Part shown: positions 1 through 8,196 of the stretch, in pieces
Layout of the letters: each line of letters begins with the position of its first letter
How positions within the stretch are numbered: the first letter of the stretch is position 1
Assembly (NCBI RefSeq): GCF_000755145.1
Contig: NZ_CP009228.1
Span: 1,969,694-2,033,693 of the forward strand
Length of the DNA: 64,000 bases
Source of the DNA: Treponema putidum
GTDB lineage: Bacteria > Spirochaetota > Spirochaetia > Treponematales > Treponemataceae
Reading direction: 5' to 3'
Made by a program: the position numbers and the translations under genes
Notes under the pieces: model-generated
What the model saw: the letters and a program-made list of their open reading frames with translations, nothing else
Database searches by the model: none
Told to the model about the DNA's origin: nothing

Positions 1-2
1 AT

Positions 3-1223
3 GGTAAAGATGCCAAGAATATGAGCATTGGTGAGCTTTCAAAATATTGGGGCTCTGTGTTTCAAGATCCGCGAAGTCAATTTTTAGCAAGAAAAGTGAA
101 AGATGAATTAGTCATTGCTATGGAAAATGCTTGTGAAGATAGGGTTTTGATGAAGAATAAGCTTGAAGAAGCCGCAAGGGAGCTCGAAATAGAAAAGATT
201 TTAGATACTGATATGATGTATCTTTCAAGCGGAGAAAAGCAAAAAGTTGCAATAGGTTCCGTATTTTGTACACAACCTAAAGGCTTTGTGTTAGATGAAC
301 CCTCGGCGAATTTAGATGGTGCGGCGACAAGCGGATTAGCCGAATTTTTAAAAAGAGTCAAAGAAAAAGGCTGTACGGTTGTTATTTCCGAACACCGTTT
401 ACATTATTTAAAAAAATTAATAGATCGCTTAATTATAATGAAAGACGGACAAATTATAAAAGACATTTCAAAGCATGAAATACATTCTTTAAATAATTTT
501 GATTTGAGAAACCTTGGACTGAGGCAATTTAATTTACCTAAAATAAATGTAGATAAAAAGGTTAATGGGGATAATTCTTTCGCTGCTTGCAAAGGGATTG
601 TTTATATAAAAAATTGTTATCGCATATTAGAAACTGTTGACCTCAATTTAGAAAGCGGAAAGGTTCATGTTATTGTAGGAGAAAACGGAGCGGGGAAAAG
701 CAGTCTTTGCAAAATCATTACCGGTTTATACAAGCAAACGGAAGGCGGTATGTATATCGATACGGCACCGGTAAAGAAAAAAGAGCGATTACAAAGAACC
801 TTTTTTGTAGGACAGGACATAGATTATCAGCTATACGGTTACTCCATAAGAAACGAATTTCAAATCGGAAATAAAAGGCTTACCGATGAAAAAATAAAAG
901 CCTGCCTTGATGAACTACATTTAAAAATTTCCCTTGATACAAATCCTCAGGTTCTTTCAGGAGGGCAAAAACGAAGATTGCTTATTGGAATAGCTTATCT
1001 GAGCGGACGGGATATTATTGTCTTTGATGAGCCTACCAGCGGGCTTGATGGGTTCCATATGAAAATCATTGCTGATTTGTTCCGGTATCTTGCAGAAAAA
1101 GGAAAAACTATTATTGTTATCACACATGACATCGAGTTTACCGCAGAAGCCGCTGATACCATTATATACATGAGTAAGGGGAAAATACAGTATCATAAAT
1201 ATATTACGAATGAAAATCGATGA
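3..1223 (+). CDS. ECF-type transporter double ATP-binding protein (5' end cut by window)
   Basis: This is a tandem ABC ATPase of the energy-coupling-factor type, which powers vitamin or metal uptake with membrane S and T components. The frame is open to the left edge. The first cassette lacks its Walker A; its Q-loop (VFQDPRSQF), signature (LSSGEKQ) and Walker B (VLDEPSANLD) are present. The second cassette is complete, with Walker A GENGAGKSS near residue 220 (counting from the first ATG at 21), signature LSGGQ near 312 and DEPTSGLD near 337. Comparison with the related fusion at 5281-7451 suggests about 90 N-terminal residues lie outside. No T domain follows; a T gene may lie to the left. 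The substrate cannot be told from an ATPase. Confidence 0.85.
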   Translation, partial: GKDAKNMSIGELSKYWGSVFQDPRSQFLARKVKDELVIAMENACEDRVLMKNKLEEAARELEIEKILDTDMMYLSSGEKQKVAIGSVFCTQPKGFVLDEPSANLDGAATSGLAEFLKRVKEKGCTVVISEHRLHYLKKLIDRLIIMKDGQIIKDISKHEIHSLNNFDLRNLGLRQFNLPKINVDKKVNGDNSFAACKGIVYIKNCYRILETVDLNLESGKVHVIVGENGAGKSSLCKIITGLYKQTEGGMYIDTAPVKKKERLQRTFFVGQDIDYQLYGYSIRNEFQIGNKRLTDEKIKACLDELHLKISLDTNPQVLSGGQKRRLLIGIAYLSGRDIIVFDEPTSGLDGFHMKIIADLFRYLAEKGKTIIVITHDIEFTAEAADTIIYMSKGKIQYHKYITNENR

Positions 1224-1283
1224 TGTAAGTATGTTCAACTTGCAAAGTGCTTTAAGTTTTCATGCGGACGATAAAACCTCGTC

Positions 1284-1312
1284 TTGACAGATATATGTTT
1301 TGAATATATAGT
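1284..1312 (+). promoter_or_regulatory. Sigma70-type promoter for the acetyltransferase gene
   Basis: TTGACA (1284-1289), a 17-base spacer and TATAGT (1307-1312). The ATG at 1321 lies only 8 bases after the -10 and has no Shine-Dalgarno sequence, so the transcript may be leaderless. Confidence 0.6.
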
Positions 1313-1320
1313 AAGATTCG

Positions 1321-1752
1321 ATGATTAACTTAAGAACAATTGATGAGAATAATTTTCAAGCATGTATAAATTTAAAAGCAACCGTTGATAAAGATGAATT
1401 TGTGGATTCGGTTGTATATTCACTTGCTGAAGCTTGGTTATATAAAAATGATAGTAAACCTTTTGCCGTTTATAATGATGATCAAGTTATCGGCTTCGTT
1501 TCTTTGTATGTCGGTGAAGGGCATTATCAAATAATAAATTTCTTGATTGACGATACATTTCAAAATAAAGGTTACGGTAAAGATGCTGCAATCTTGTGTA
1601 TTGAATATTTAAAATCGGTCTTTAATGCAAAAACAATTTCGGTGCCTGTTTATGTTGAAAACCTTAAAGCTCAAAAGTTTTGGGAAAAATTAGGTTTTTA
1701 TATTTCAGATAATATCGAAAACGGTTATATTTTTATGAGGATGAATTTATAA
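1321..1752 (+). CDS. GNAT family N-acetyltransferase
   Basis: A 143-residue single-domain GNAT acetyltransferase, which moves an acetyl group from acetyl-CoA to an amine. Visible family features are the N-terminal strand INLRTIDENN, the acetyl-CoA loop QNKGYGKDAA near residue 82 (Q/RxxGxG/A type) and the C-terminal pattern VENLKAQKFWEKLGF, typical of spermine/spermidine or aminoglycoside-type GNATs. Length is normal. The ATG at 1321 is used because it is the only early ATG, although it has no ribosome binding site and sits right after a promoter. The substrate is unknown. It stands alone downstream of the ECF ATPase. Confidence 0.85.
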   Translation: MINLRTIDENNFQACINLKATVDKDEFVDSVVYSLAEAWLYKNDSKPFAVYNDDQVIGFVSLYVGEGHYQIINFLIDDTFQNKGYGKDAAILCIEYLKSVFNAKTISVPVYVENLKAQKFWEKLGFYISDNIENGYIFMRMNL

Positions 1753-1840
1753 AAAAATGATTAAGCTTTTTTAAGATGTTCTAATAGTTTTACTTTCATA
1801 TCATATAATTCTTCTGATGTAGGATAGATAAAAATATTTA

Positions 1841-2409
1841 CTACAATCCAAAAGTTTTGGGCGCTATGTCAAGGTCAAGCATTTTACAAAATTGAAGTCC
1901 AAACTTTATAAAATTAAATGCAATAGAAGTAACTATTTTATCTGTTATAATATATCCATCTTCTACAGGATTTTTTATACAATCGTCCCACCCTTTCATT
2001 TTGTCAAGCTCTTCGGCTGTAAATCCTTCTTCAAATAAGTCTTCTTTATTCACTCCTGCCATAAATGGTTTTCCGTTAAGTAAGTCGGCCTTTACGAGTA
2101 AGATAGGTGCAATTGATATTGCTCCAATTATTTTATTTTTAAATTTTTTATGAAGTTTAAAATATCTTTATCTTCTATTGCAGATCTGATATCAGTTGCA
2201 CCGGGTAATAGAAGACTGTCATATTCATCAATAATTATTTCATCAATTGATTTATCCGGGGATACAGTTAAACCTTCTTCGCTTTTAAATAAATCTTTCC
2301 GCTTGGCGAATACTACTATTTCTTTATTTTTTAAAGCTAAACCTTCAAGAGCAACACTAATTTCAAAGTTGCAATATGATTCATAAATCAATACAGCCGT
2401 TTTTTTCAT
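1841..2409 (-). pseudogene. DJ-1/PfpI family protein, split by a frameshift
   Basis: Two minus-strand frames join into one DJ-1/PfpI-like protein. The first (2409 to 2128) starts MKKTAVLIYESYCNFEIS and contains DSLLLPGATDIRS, the glutamine-amidotransferase-like fold of this family. The second resumes as KNKIIGAISIAPILLVKADLLNG and runs to DIAPKTFGL at 1841. They join if the A6 run (T6 at 2144-2149 on the plus strand) had one more A. The nucleophile position normally held by Cys is Ser in GAISIAP, so even an intact product may not be a standard DJ-1 enzyme. About 80 bases further on (1761-1840, minus) another short frame ends LLEHLKKA; I could not assign it. Confidence 0.75.
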
Positions 2410-2431
2410 TTATTTTCTCCCATAATGCGAT

Positions 2432-2449
2432 GTTTGCCGAAAGGCAAAC
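2432..2449. other. GAAA-tetraloop hairpin upstream of the DJ-1 gene
   Basis: GTTTGCC, GAAA, GGCAAAC is a perfect 7-bp stem with a four-base loop. It lies between the SnoaL-like gene and the DJ-1 gene, in the 5' leader of the latter. There is no T run, so it is not a clear terminator. Confidence 0.45.
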
Positions 2450-2520
2450 TCGGCAGATAAACAGAGGGGCACCATTTTTGTCGAACTGTTTATCATACCT
2501 CCTTTATAAATTATCATATC

Positions 2521-2898
2521 TTATTTAATTGCAGTTCCTATTTTCATATCAAGTCTCCATTGAGGAGGCTTGCCGTCATCTCCCCAATATTCATCCATTG
2601 AAACAATCTTATCATCTTCAATTTTTATAAAGGATGTTGCGTGAACAGATGTATCGTTGCCGAATACTTTTACGGCAGTAATGATTAGATTCTCTATTTT
2701 TTGGATCCTCTCAACTTCCGCTTCCCATTTGCCGGGATATTCGCAATTAGCTTTGATAAATTCTTCTAAAGTAAATTGCTCATTTGTATTATGCCATCTG
2801 ATAGTTGCGGTTTTATTAAAATAAGAGCGTATCTTTTCGGCATCTTGTTCCGCAATTGCTTTCCAAAATTTTTTTATATCCAAATGTGTTTTCTCCAC
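2521..2898 (-). CDS. SnoaL/NTF2-like domain protein
   Basis: A 125-residue protein of the SnoaL/NTF2-like fold, a cone-shaped small-molecule binding domain used by isomerases, hydrolases and many uncharacterised proteins. Recognition rests on the pattern KFWKAIAEQDAEKIRSYF at the start, the central ATIRWHNTNEQFTLEEFI, and the end IKIEDDKIVSMDEYWGDDG, which is the usual 'exposure - disease-like' beta sheet layout of these proteins. The tail with GKPPQWR is common in the bacterial stand-alone members. It has no clear partner here; its 3' neighbour is the broken DJ-1 gene. No specific reaction can be given. Confidence 0.8.
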   Translation of the reverse strand: MEKTHLDIKKFWKAIAEQDAEKIRSYFNKTATIRWHNTNEQFTLEEFIKANCEYPGKWEAEVERIQKIENLIITAVKVFGNDTSVHATSFIKIEDDKIVSMDEYWGDDGKPPQWRLDMKIGTAIK

Positions 2899-2903
2899 AA
2901 TAG

Positions 2904-3104
2904 TTACTGTATCTTTTCATTTGCTTTTTTTTGAAATTTTTCATTGTTGTCTATAAAGCGTTCATGAGTTCCTTCTACGATTAAGCCTATTTTGTCATAA
3001 ACCTTTACCGAAAAGATACGTTTTTTCCATTCTATGTCTGTAAGTTCACTTTTACAATATACCTTAACATTGCCTATATCTTTAATATCGGATTTAATAA
3101 TAAC
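2904..3104 (-). pseudogene. Thioesterase-family 3' remnant (FlK-like hotdog)
   Basis: A minus-strand frame with no start codon encodes VKVYCKSELTDIEWKKR, then FSVKVYDKIGLIVEGTHERF and a basic tail. This is the C-terminal third of hotdog-fold thioesterases related to fluoroacetyl-CoA thioesterase, where the GTHERFI-type strand is characteristic. The first two thirds are absent; the frame is closed by a stop at 3105-3107, and the 3' end of the ORF6N gene overlaps the remnant. I read it as the stump of a thioesterase gene left after a rearrangement that brought in the ORF6N gene. Confidence 0.6.
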
Positions 3105-4072
3105 TCATCAAACATCGGATGATAAAGTACTGTATCATCAAGCTTCAAAATACTTGTAATTTTATTACCTGCATCTTTTGAAGAACCTCCGCAATGATAT
3201 ATTGCTTCATTTTTTGTGTTATAATCTATTGCAATATATCTATCATGATATTTACCCTTTGTCTTTTGAAAGGAAAGAGAAATATTAGGATACTCAATTT
3301 TAAAATCCTTTAAAATTGAAGCAGTCAACATAGTACGATGTTTAATATTATCAGTAAAAATTTTGATAGTGATATTTTCCTTTGTTTCTCTTAATAATTC
3401 TAAAGTTTTTAATCCTATGTAGTTATCTACTACGTAAACAGTATGCTTAGCCGATTTATATATTTTTTGATAGGCTATATCAGCTTCTATTTTCTTTCCA
3501 TCCATAATCAAAAAGTGTTTATAGGTATCGGGATCAATAAAATTATCCATGACCTTTTTTAACTCTTCTTTCGTAGCCATTTGTGATTTTATTTCAGATA
3601 TATTTTTAGTGTTTTGGTTTGTTTGTATTGCTATTTGTGCCAGTTCCTTAGAGTTTATAAAATCTTGGTTTTCAATTAGATAGTCTTTCATTTGCTTAAA
3701 CATTCTTATTAAAGCCTTGCTTTGCTTTATTGCAAGATCTCCTTTTAATACTGTCATAAGCATATAAATACCTTGTTCCGTAAAGGCATAAGGATTATAT
3801 TTGATATTGCTTCCTCTTCCCCTTATTTTGTTCAAGGTCGCAAAATGCGACCTTGAAAGTATCTGTACTTCTTCATCGGTTAATTGAAACATGAAATCAT
3901 CTTCGAATTTCTCGATATTTCTTTTGACTTGCTCATTAAACCTTTTTGTTTCATATCCATATATTTCAGCAAGGTGGAAGTCAAGCATGACCTTTTGTCC
4001 TCGTATAGTGTAAATTTTTTCTTTAATTATTTTTTGATTTACTACAATCGGTTCTTTTTGTAATTTTGCCAT
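3074..4072 (-). CDS. ORF6N domain protein with a phospholipase D-like C-terminal domain
   Basis: Residues about 10-120 match the ORF6N DNA-binding domain of phage and mobile-element proteins: IYTIRGQKVMLDFHLAEIYG, then TKRFNEQVKRN, FEDDFMFQLT and YAFTEQGIYMLMTVLK. Residues about 190-332 look like a single phospholipase D-type half: KYHDRYIAIDY (an HxR(x)4D variant of HKD) followed by GGSSKDAGNK. ORF6N proteins often travel in mobile regions as accessory or defence-associated genes. Here the neighbours are degraded genes on both sides. The leader (4080-4160) resembles the leader of the DJ-1 gene. The molecular role is unknown; nucleic-acid binding is likely and nuclease activity possible. Confidence 0.75.
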   Translation of the reverse strand: MAKLQKEPIVVNQKIIKEKIYTIRGQKVMLDFHLAEIYGYETKRFNEQVKRNIEKFEDDFMFQLTDEEVQILSRSHFATLNKIRGRGSNIKYNPYAFTEQGIYMLMTVLKGDLAIKQSKALIRMFKQMKDYLIENQDFINSKELAQIAIQTNQNTKNISEIKSQMATKEELKKVMDNFIDPDTYKHFLIMDGKKIEADIAYQKIYKSAKHTVYVVDNYIGLKTLELLRETKENITIKIFTDNIKHRTMLTASILKDFKIEYPNISLSFQKTKGKYHDRYIAIDYNTKNEAIYHCGGSSKDAGNKITSILKLDDTVLYHPMFDELLLNPILKI

Positions 4073-4151
4073 ATTAACATCCTATAAATTATAGATAAAT
4101 AGTGAGGTCGAATTTATGTCAAACTGTTTATAATATCCTCTTTATTTGGTA

Positions 4152-4170
4152 TTTTATATTATAAGTTTTA
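4152..4170. repeat. Left copy of a 19-bp direct repeat flanking the TetR/ECF cluster
   Basis: TTTTATATTATAAGTTTTA here recurs exactly, in the same orientation, at 8164-8182. The two copies bracket the whole TetR - ECF - ABC exporter operon, suggesting an insertion or recombination footprint. Confidence 0.55.
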
Positions 4171-4673
4171 ATTTTTCAAGCAGTTGAGAGTTCCCAATCC
4201 TTTATAAATTCCATTTATAATCCAAAGCATGATTATTCCTGTCAGTTTAATATTAATGATACTGAGCCAAATAATCATCGCTGCCGGTATAATTAGATTT
4301 GCCGTCATTTCCGGTAATAAATGTGCTGGAGTTTTTATCAAAATATCCCATGGGTACTCTAATAAATTTATCGCAAACTGCACATCTTATATCTTTTAGT
4401 GTTAAATATGCTGCCTTGTGTGATATGAGCGTGGAAAAATTTAAAAAAATCACATTTGCTGTTTTGCATATTATTACTAAGACTAAAGTAATCAATGTAT
4501 TTTTATCGCTTGCTCCTCTAAAGATATGGCTGCTATTATGCCTATAAAAGAATAAGATAATAATTCACATAACACGGAAAATGAACTTAATAAAACCGAT
4601 AATATTTTTTCTTATACGGTTTTATAAACTCTTTCATCTCTTTAAAAAAGCTGTAATTTTTTTCAGATTTCAT
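4168..4673 (-). pseudogene. ABC exporter (fused membrane/ATPase type), decayed N-terminal fragment
   Basis: Several minus-strand frames assemble into the N-terminal membrane part of a lipid/drug-type ABC exporter. The order is MKSEKNYSFFKEMKEFIKPY (ATG at 4671-4673), then LSVLLSSFSVLCELLSYSF, then LITLVLVIICKTANVIFLNF with VPMGYFDKNS, then HLLPEMTANLIIPAAMIIW. YFDKNS and the PEMTANLIIP helix are typical of these exporters. Two joins need one extra A in short A runs; the third join is a real internal deletion of about 20 residues. The rest of the membrane domain and the whole ATPase are missing. It directly follows the S-component gene, so it was probably the last part of that operon. Confidence 0.7.
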
Positions 4674-4687
4674 TTTTTTACTCTTTA

Positions 4688-5266
4688 CTAATCAATAGAT
4701 TTTTCTAAAATATGTTTTCTTACTATTTTTTGTCCTATATAAGCTCCGATTATTGCAGAAAAAATTACTAAAATTAATAAAATCAGTGCACCCCATGAGG
4801 AAATTAATTTTCCTGCTTTTGTAATATTTCCTATCAGTTCTTGTTCGTTCATCTTATCCAGAGTCTTATTTAATGCAATTGTATAAGGATAAATTACACT
4901 CCCTATAGATGCAAGTGCTTGTTGAATTACATAGCTTATTCCGATATACTTTAAATTTCCATATCCTTTTTTATAGAGTAATAATTCGGCTATTAAACCG
5001 GAGAGGATAAACATTAAAATATAAGGCGGATAAAATGAAATAATGCCTTGAATAAAAGAATAGATTATAAATGCTCCTCTTTTTTTTACCTTTACTCCAA
5101 TAACATAAAAAACTACTCCTTGTAATAGGGAGTATAGTACGGGCGTTAAAAGAATGGTGATTGGTGTCGCATACATAAATGTACCCAATGAAAATATCAA
5201 AATATTGCATAATGATAATAATGTAACTGTGATAACGTCCTTTACTTTTAATTTGCCGTTGTTCAT
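4688..5266 (-). CDS. ECF transporter S component, MptD/Trep_Strep family
   Basis: A 192-residue, very hydrophobic protein with about five or six membrane segments, a basic C terminus (GQKIVRKHILEKSID) and the family signature region YPPYILMFILSGLIAELLL. It matches the Trep_Strep (TIGR02185) family, described in treponemes and streptococci next to ECF ATPase and T components and treated as a putative substrate-binding S component. The start ATG at 5264-5266 is preceded by AAAAGGAG. It follows the A-A-T fusion gene directly and should supply substrate specificity to it. The substrate is not known. Confidence 0.85.
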   Translation of the reverse strand: MNNGKLKVKDVITVTLLSLCNILIFSLGTFMYATPITILLTPVLYSLLQGVVFYVIGVKVKKRGAFIIYSFIQGIISFYPPYILMFILSGLIAELLLYKKGYGNLKYIGISYVIQQALASIGSVIYPYTIALNKTLDKMNEQELIGNITKAGKLISSWGALILLILVIFSAIIGAYIGQKIVRKHILEKSID

Positions 5267-5280
5267 CTTGAATCTCCTTT

Positions 5281-7451
5281 TTATTTTAAAAATATACTTA
5301 TAACTGAAACTGAAGCTAAGACTATCATCACAAAATAATCTTGTACTCCGAATTTCAATCCAATATATGAAGTTTTTTTATTTTTCATACTTATGCCCCT
5401 TGTTTCTGCAGAAGCGGATAATGTTTCTGCTATTCTTATTACTCTAAATATAATTGAGGTAATAAGAGCTTCGCAATGCAGAAAAGTTTTTTTTAATATG
5501 TTTTTTCTTCGTAATTTTTTCTGTTCTTTATTGATTGTTTTAGTAATTTAAAATCATTGTTGAGTACCGGAAAAAATCGAAACGAAACAGAAAGAATCAG
5601 TATCAACCTTTCCGGTACTCTGATTTTTCTTAAACCTGCCAGCATATTGGTTGCTCCTCTTCCTCCAAGAAGAACAGGGAAGATCATAAATATTAAAATA
5701 TATCTCGGCAATAGATTTGCCATAAATATGGTGGCTGTATTGGGAAATAGTATTTCAAGTCCGTAAATAAGACATAAAATAATTAAATATATAAAAAAAG
5801 TTTTATATCTTTTGTTGATAAGCGAAAATATTAATAAAACTAAGCTGTATGTTTGAATTAGGATCTTATTATCTATTCCGATTGAAAACATACAAAGACC
5901 TAAAAAGAACAAGCTGACTCGCGAATCTAATAGTTTGTCCTTTTTTAATTTGATTTCACTGTGTTGGGAAGATCTGTTGTCTAATATTGTTATAAGAGTT
6001 TTTATATCTTTTAGCTTGCATGTTTGTTGTATTATGCCGTCTTCTATTTTTAAATATTGTTCGGCAACGGCTGCAACGAATTCCAAATCATGGCTTATCA
6101 ATAAAACAATTTTTTCTTTTTTCATTTTATCGATGAGCTTTACACATAAATCCATACTCCATTTATCAAGTCCTGAGGTTGGTTCATCTAAAATAATCAG
6201 TTTTTTGCTTGATAAATATGCTGTCATCAATGTAAGTTTTTGCATTTGTCCGCCTGAAAGCGAAAAAGGATGCCTGTTTCTAAGGCCCCACATGTCGAAT
6301 TCTTTTAATAAGGGTTCTATCTCATCGTATTTGGAACTGTCTATACCGTATTTAAGTTCTCCGATTACCGAATTTGTAAAAAATTGGAATTCCGACTCCT
6401 GCATTATAAAAAGGCTGTTTCGATATAAATCATCATATTTCATAGCCTTTCCATTAAGGTATATTTTCCCTTGTGTAGGTTTTAATAAACCGCACAAGCA
6501 TTTTCCTAATGTTGTTTTTCCTGCACCGTTTTGTCCTATAATACAGGTAATTTCATTAGAATTAAGTTTAAAAGATATATCATTAAGGATTCTTTTTTTG
6601 CCGTATTTAAAAGAAATGTTTTTAACTTCCAATACATTTTCTTGATTATAAAATTCCTCTTTTTTTGGATGCATTTCTATTTGATTTATGTCATTAACTC
6701 TTAAACCGATATTTTTTAAATCGTTTTGTGAGAGTTTTAAAAATATATCTTTATCATATTTTTCAAAAATATAACCGTTTTTTATAAGCCAGTATTCATC
6801 AGCTAAATCATGCAGATAATATAGCCTGTGTTCACTTATAATAAGAGTCTTGCCTTCTTTCTTTAAGAGTAATAAAAGTTCCGTTAATTTTTTTATTGCC
6901 GTATAGTCCAAATTTGCAGTGGGTTCGTCCAGTAAAATAATATCGGAGTTCATAGCCCATGCTGCCATTATTGCAATAAGTTGGCGTTCTCCGCTTGAGA
7001 GTTTAAACACCTCTCTATTTCTTAAATATTCTAATCCGAATTTTAAAAAAGCATTATCGACTCTTTTTTTTATCTCGTTTGAATTTATGCCTTTGTTTTC
7101 TAAGCCGAAAGCAATTTCAATATCGCTTTCTAAAGAAAAAAACTGACTTCTGGGGTCTTGAAAAACCGATGAAATTTTATTTCCTACTTCTCCGATTGTT
7201 TTGTTTACACTGTCTTCCCCATCTATCTTAATAAACCCTTCAAATATTCCTTCATAAAATTCCGGAATTAAATGATTTAAACATCTTAAAATTGTTGATT
7301 TACCGCAGCCGCTTTCTCCGCAAAGTACAATACACTTTCCTTTTGGTATAATTCCCCGTATATCCTTTATTGCTTTTTCGTTTTTTGCATTGTAGGAAAA
7401 AGTGATTTTAAAATCTAAAATAGGTTTAAGTCCCTCATTTATATCGTCCAT
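5281..7451 (-). CDS. ECF transporter A-A-T fusion protein (frameshifted in the T domain)
   Basis: One polypeptide carries both ATPases and the transmembrane coupling subunit of an ECF importer. Cassette 1 (about residues 10-250) has GESGCGKST, LSSGERQ and LLDEPTANLD. Cassette 2 (about 275-490) has GQNGAGKTT, LSGGQMQ and LDEPTSGLD. Residues 510 onward form the EcfT membrane domain, with PRYILIFMIFPVLLGGRG and the coupling segment LRKIRVPERL. The uninterrupted frame stops at 5493 after KNRKNYEEKTY. The other frame continues with RVIRIAETLSASAETRGI, the second conserved EcfT coupling helix, and stops at 5281-5283. Adding one A to the A6 run (plus-strand 5513-5518) restores a protein of about 723 residues. 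As read, the T domain loses its last helix. Confidence 0.85.
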
Positions 7452-7463
7452 ACCTATGATTCC

Positions 7464-8084
7464 TTATTTTAAAAGATTTTTGAAAATCTTTTTCCAGCCT
7501 GCAGCAATAAATTCTCCCATTGTTTTTATATACTCAATAGTTTCTTCTTTACCATATCCTTTTTTTATGATCATCGAGTATGCATTGAGTTGCTGCTGCA
7601 TTACTAATTCTACAAAATCTAATTGCACATCACTGATATTTGAAGATGTGTTTTTTTTGATAAATTGTTTTGTTTCAGTTATTTTATTGTTTATTATCTT
7701 ATGAAGCTTTTTTTCTATAGAACTGCCGTTACTGCAGCATAATAATAGTTTACATTCGTCATAATAATTAAACAAAATATCTATATAGTCGGCTGTTTCT
7801 TTTAATATACTCTTAATAAAATTATTAAAATTTTTATCCGTATAATAGTTCATATATGATGATTTGTTTTTTAATCTTGTGTCATTTATCGATTTAAAAA
7901 AATCTTCCATAAGGCTGCAAAAAAGTTCATCTTTGCCCTTATAACGCGTATATATTGCTCCTGTTGTAACTCTCGCTTTTTGGGCAATTATATTGATAGA
8001 GGTTTCTTGAAATCCGTTCTTTAAGAATTCTTGTTTTGCCGCTTCAATTATCGGCTTATCCAATTCATGATTTTTATTAGCCAT
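7464..8084 (-). CDS. TetR/AcrR family transcriptional regulator
   Basis: A TetR-type repressor of about 206 residues. The N-terminal helix-turn-helix is clear: KPIIEAAKQEFLKNGFQETSINIIAQKARVTTGAIYTRYKGKDELF. The rest is a helical ligand-binding domain without recognisable specificity. I place the start at the ATG at 8082-8084, preceded by CCGGAG at good spacing, not at the upstream frame extension to 8150, which runs through the promoter. It ends 12 bases before the ECF fusion gene and is the first gene of that operon, so it probably represses its own transporter genes. An inverted repeat over the -10 box is the likely operator. Confidence 0.85.
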   Translation of the reverse strand: MANKNHELDKPIIEAAKQEFLKNGFQETSINIIAQKARVTTGAIYTRYKGKDELFCSLMEDFFKSINDTRLKNKSSYMNYYTDKNFNNFIKSILKETADYIDILFNYYDECKLLLCCSNGSSIEKKLHKIINNKITETKQFIKKNTSSNISDVQLDFVELVMQQQLNAYSMIIKKGYGKEETIEYIKTMGEFIAAGWKKIFKNLLK

Positions 8085-8101
8085 ATATCTCCGGATACTA
8101 T

Positions 8102-8139
8102 AATCAATAATTTTGTTATCGATTATAACATTATTGATT
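8102..8139. promoter_or_regulatory. Probable TetR operator (10-bp inverted repeat)
   Basis: AATCAATAAT (8102-8111) and ATTATTGATT (8130-8139) are perfect inverted repeats with an 18-base spacer. They surround the -10 box of the TetR gene promoter, the classic position for an autorepressor site. Confidence 0.6.
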
Positions 8140-8150
8140 GTTTTTGACAA
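8122..8150 (-). promoter_or_regulatory. Sigma70 promoter of the TetR-ECF operon
   Basis: Read on the minus strand: TTGTCA (8150-8145), a 17-base spacer, and a perfect TATAAT (8127-8122). It lies just upstream of the TetR start and inside the inverted repeat. Confidence 0.7.
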
Positions 8151-8163
8151 GCCCCTAATCGTG

Positions 8164-8182
8164 TTTTATATTATAAGTTTTA
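8164..8182. repeat. Right copy of the 19-bp direct repeat flanking the TetR/ECF cluster
   Basis: Exact match, same orientation, to 4152-4170. It lies between the 3' end of uvrB and the TetR promoter. Confidence 0.55.
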
Positions 8183-8196
8183 GATTTTATTTCTCC

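Noticed and set aside
5935-6645. 236-residue plus-strand frame
   Set aside because: It is antisense to the second ATPase cassette of the ECF fusion, whose motifs are unambiguous.
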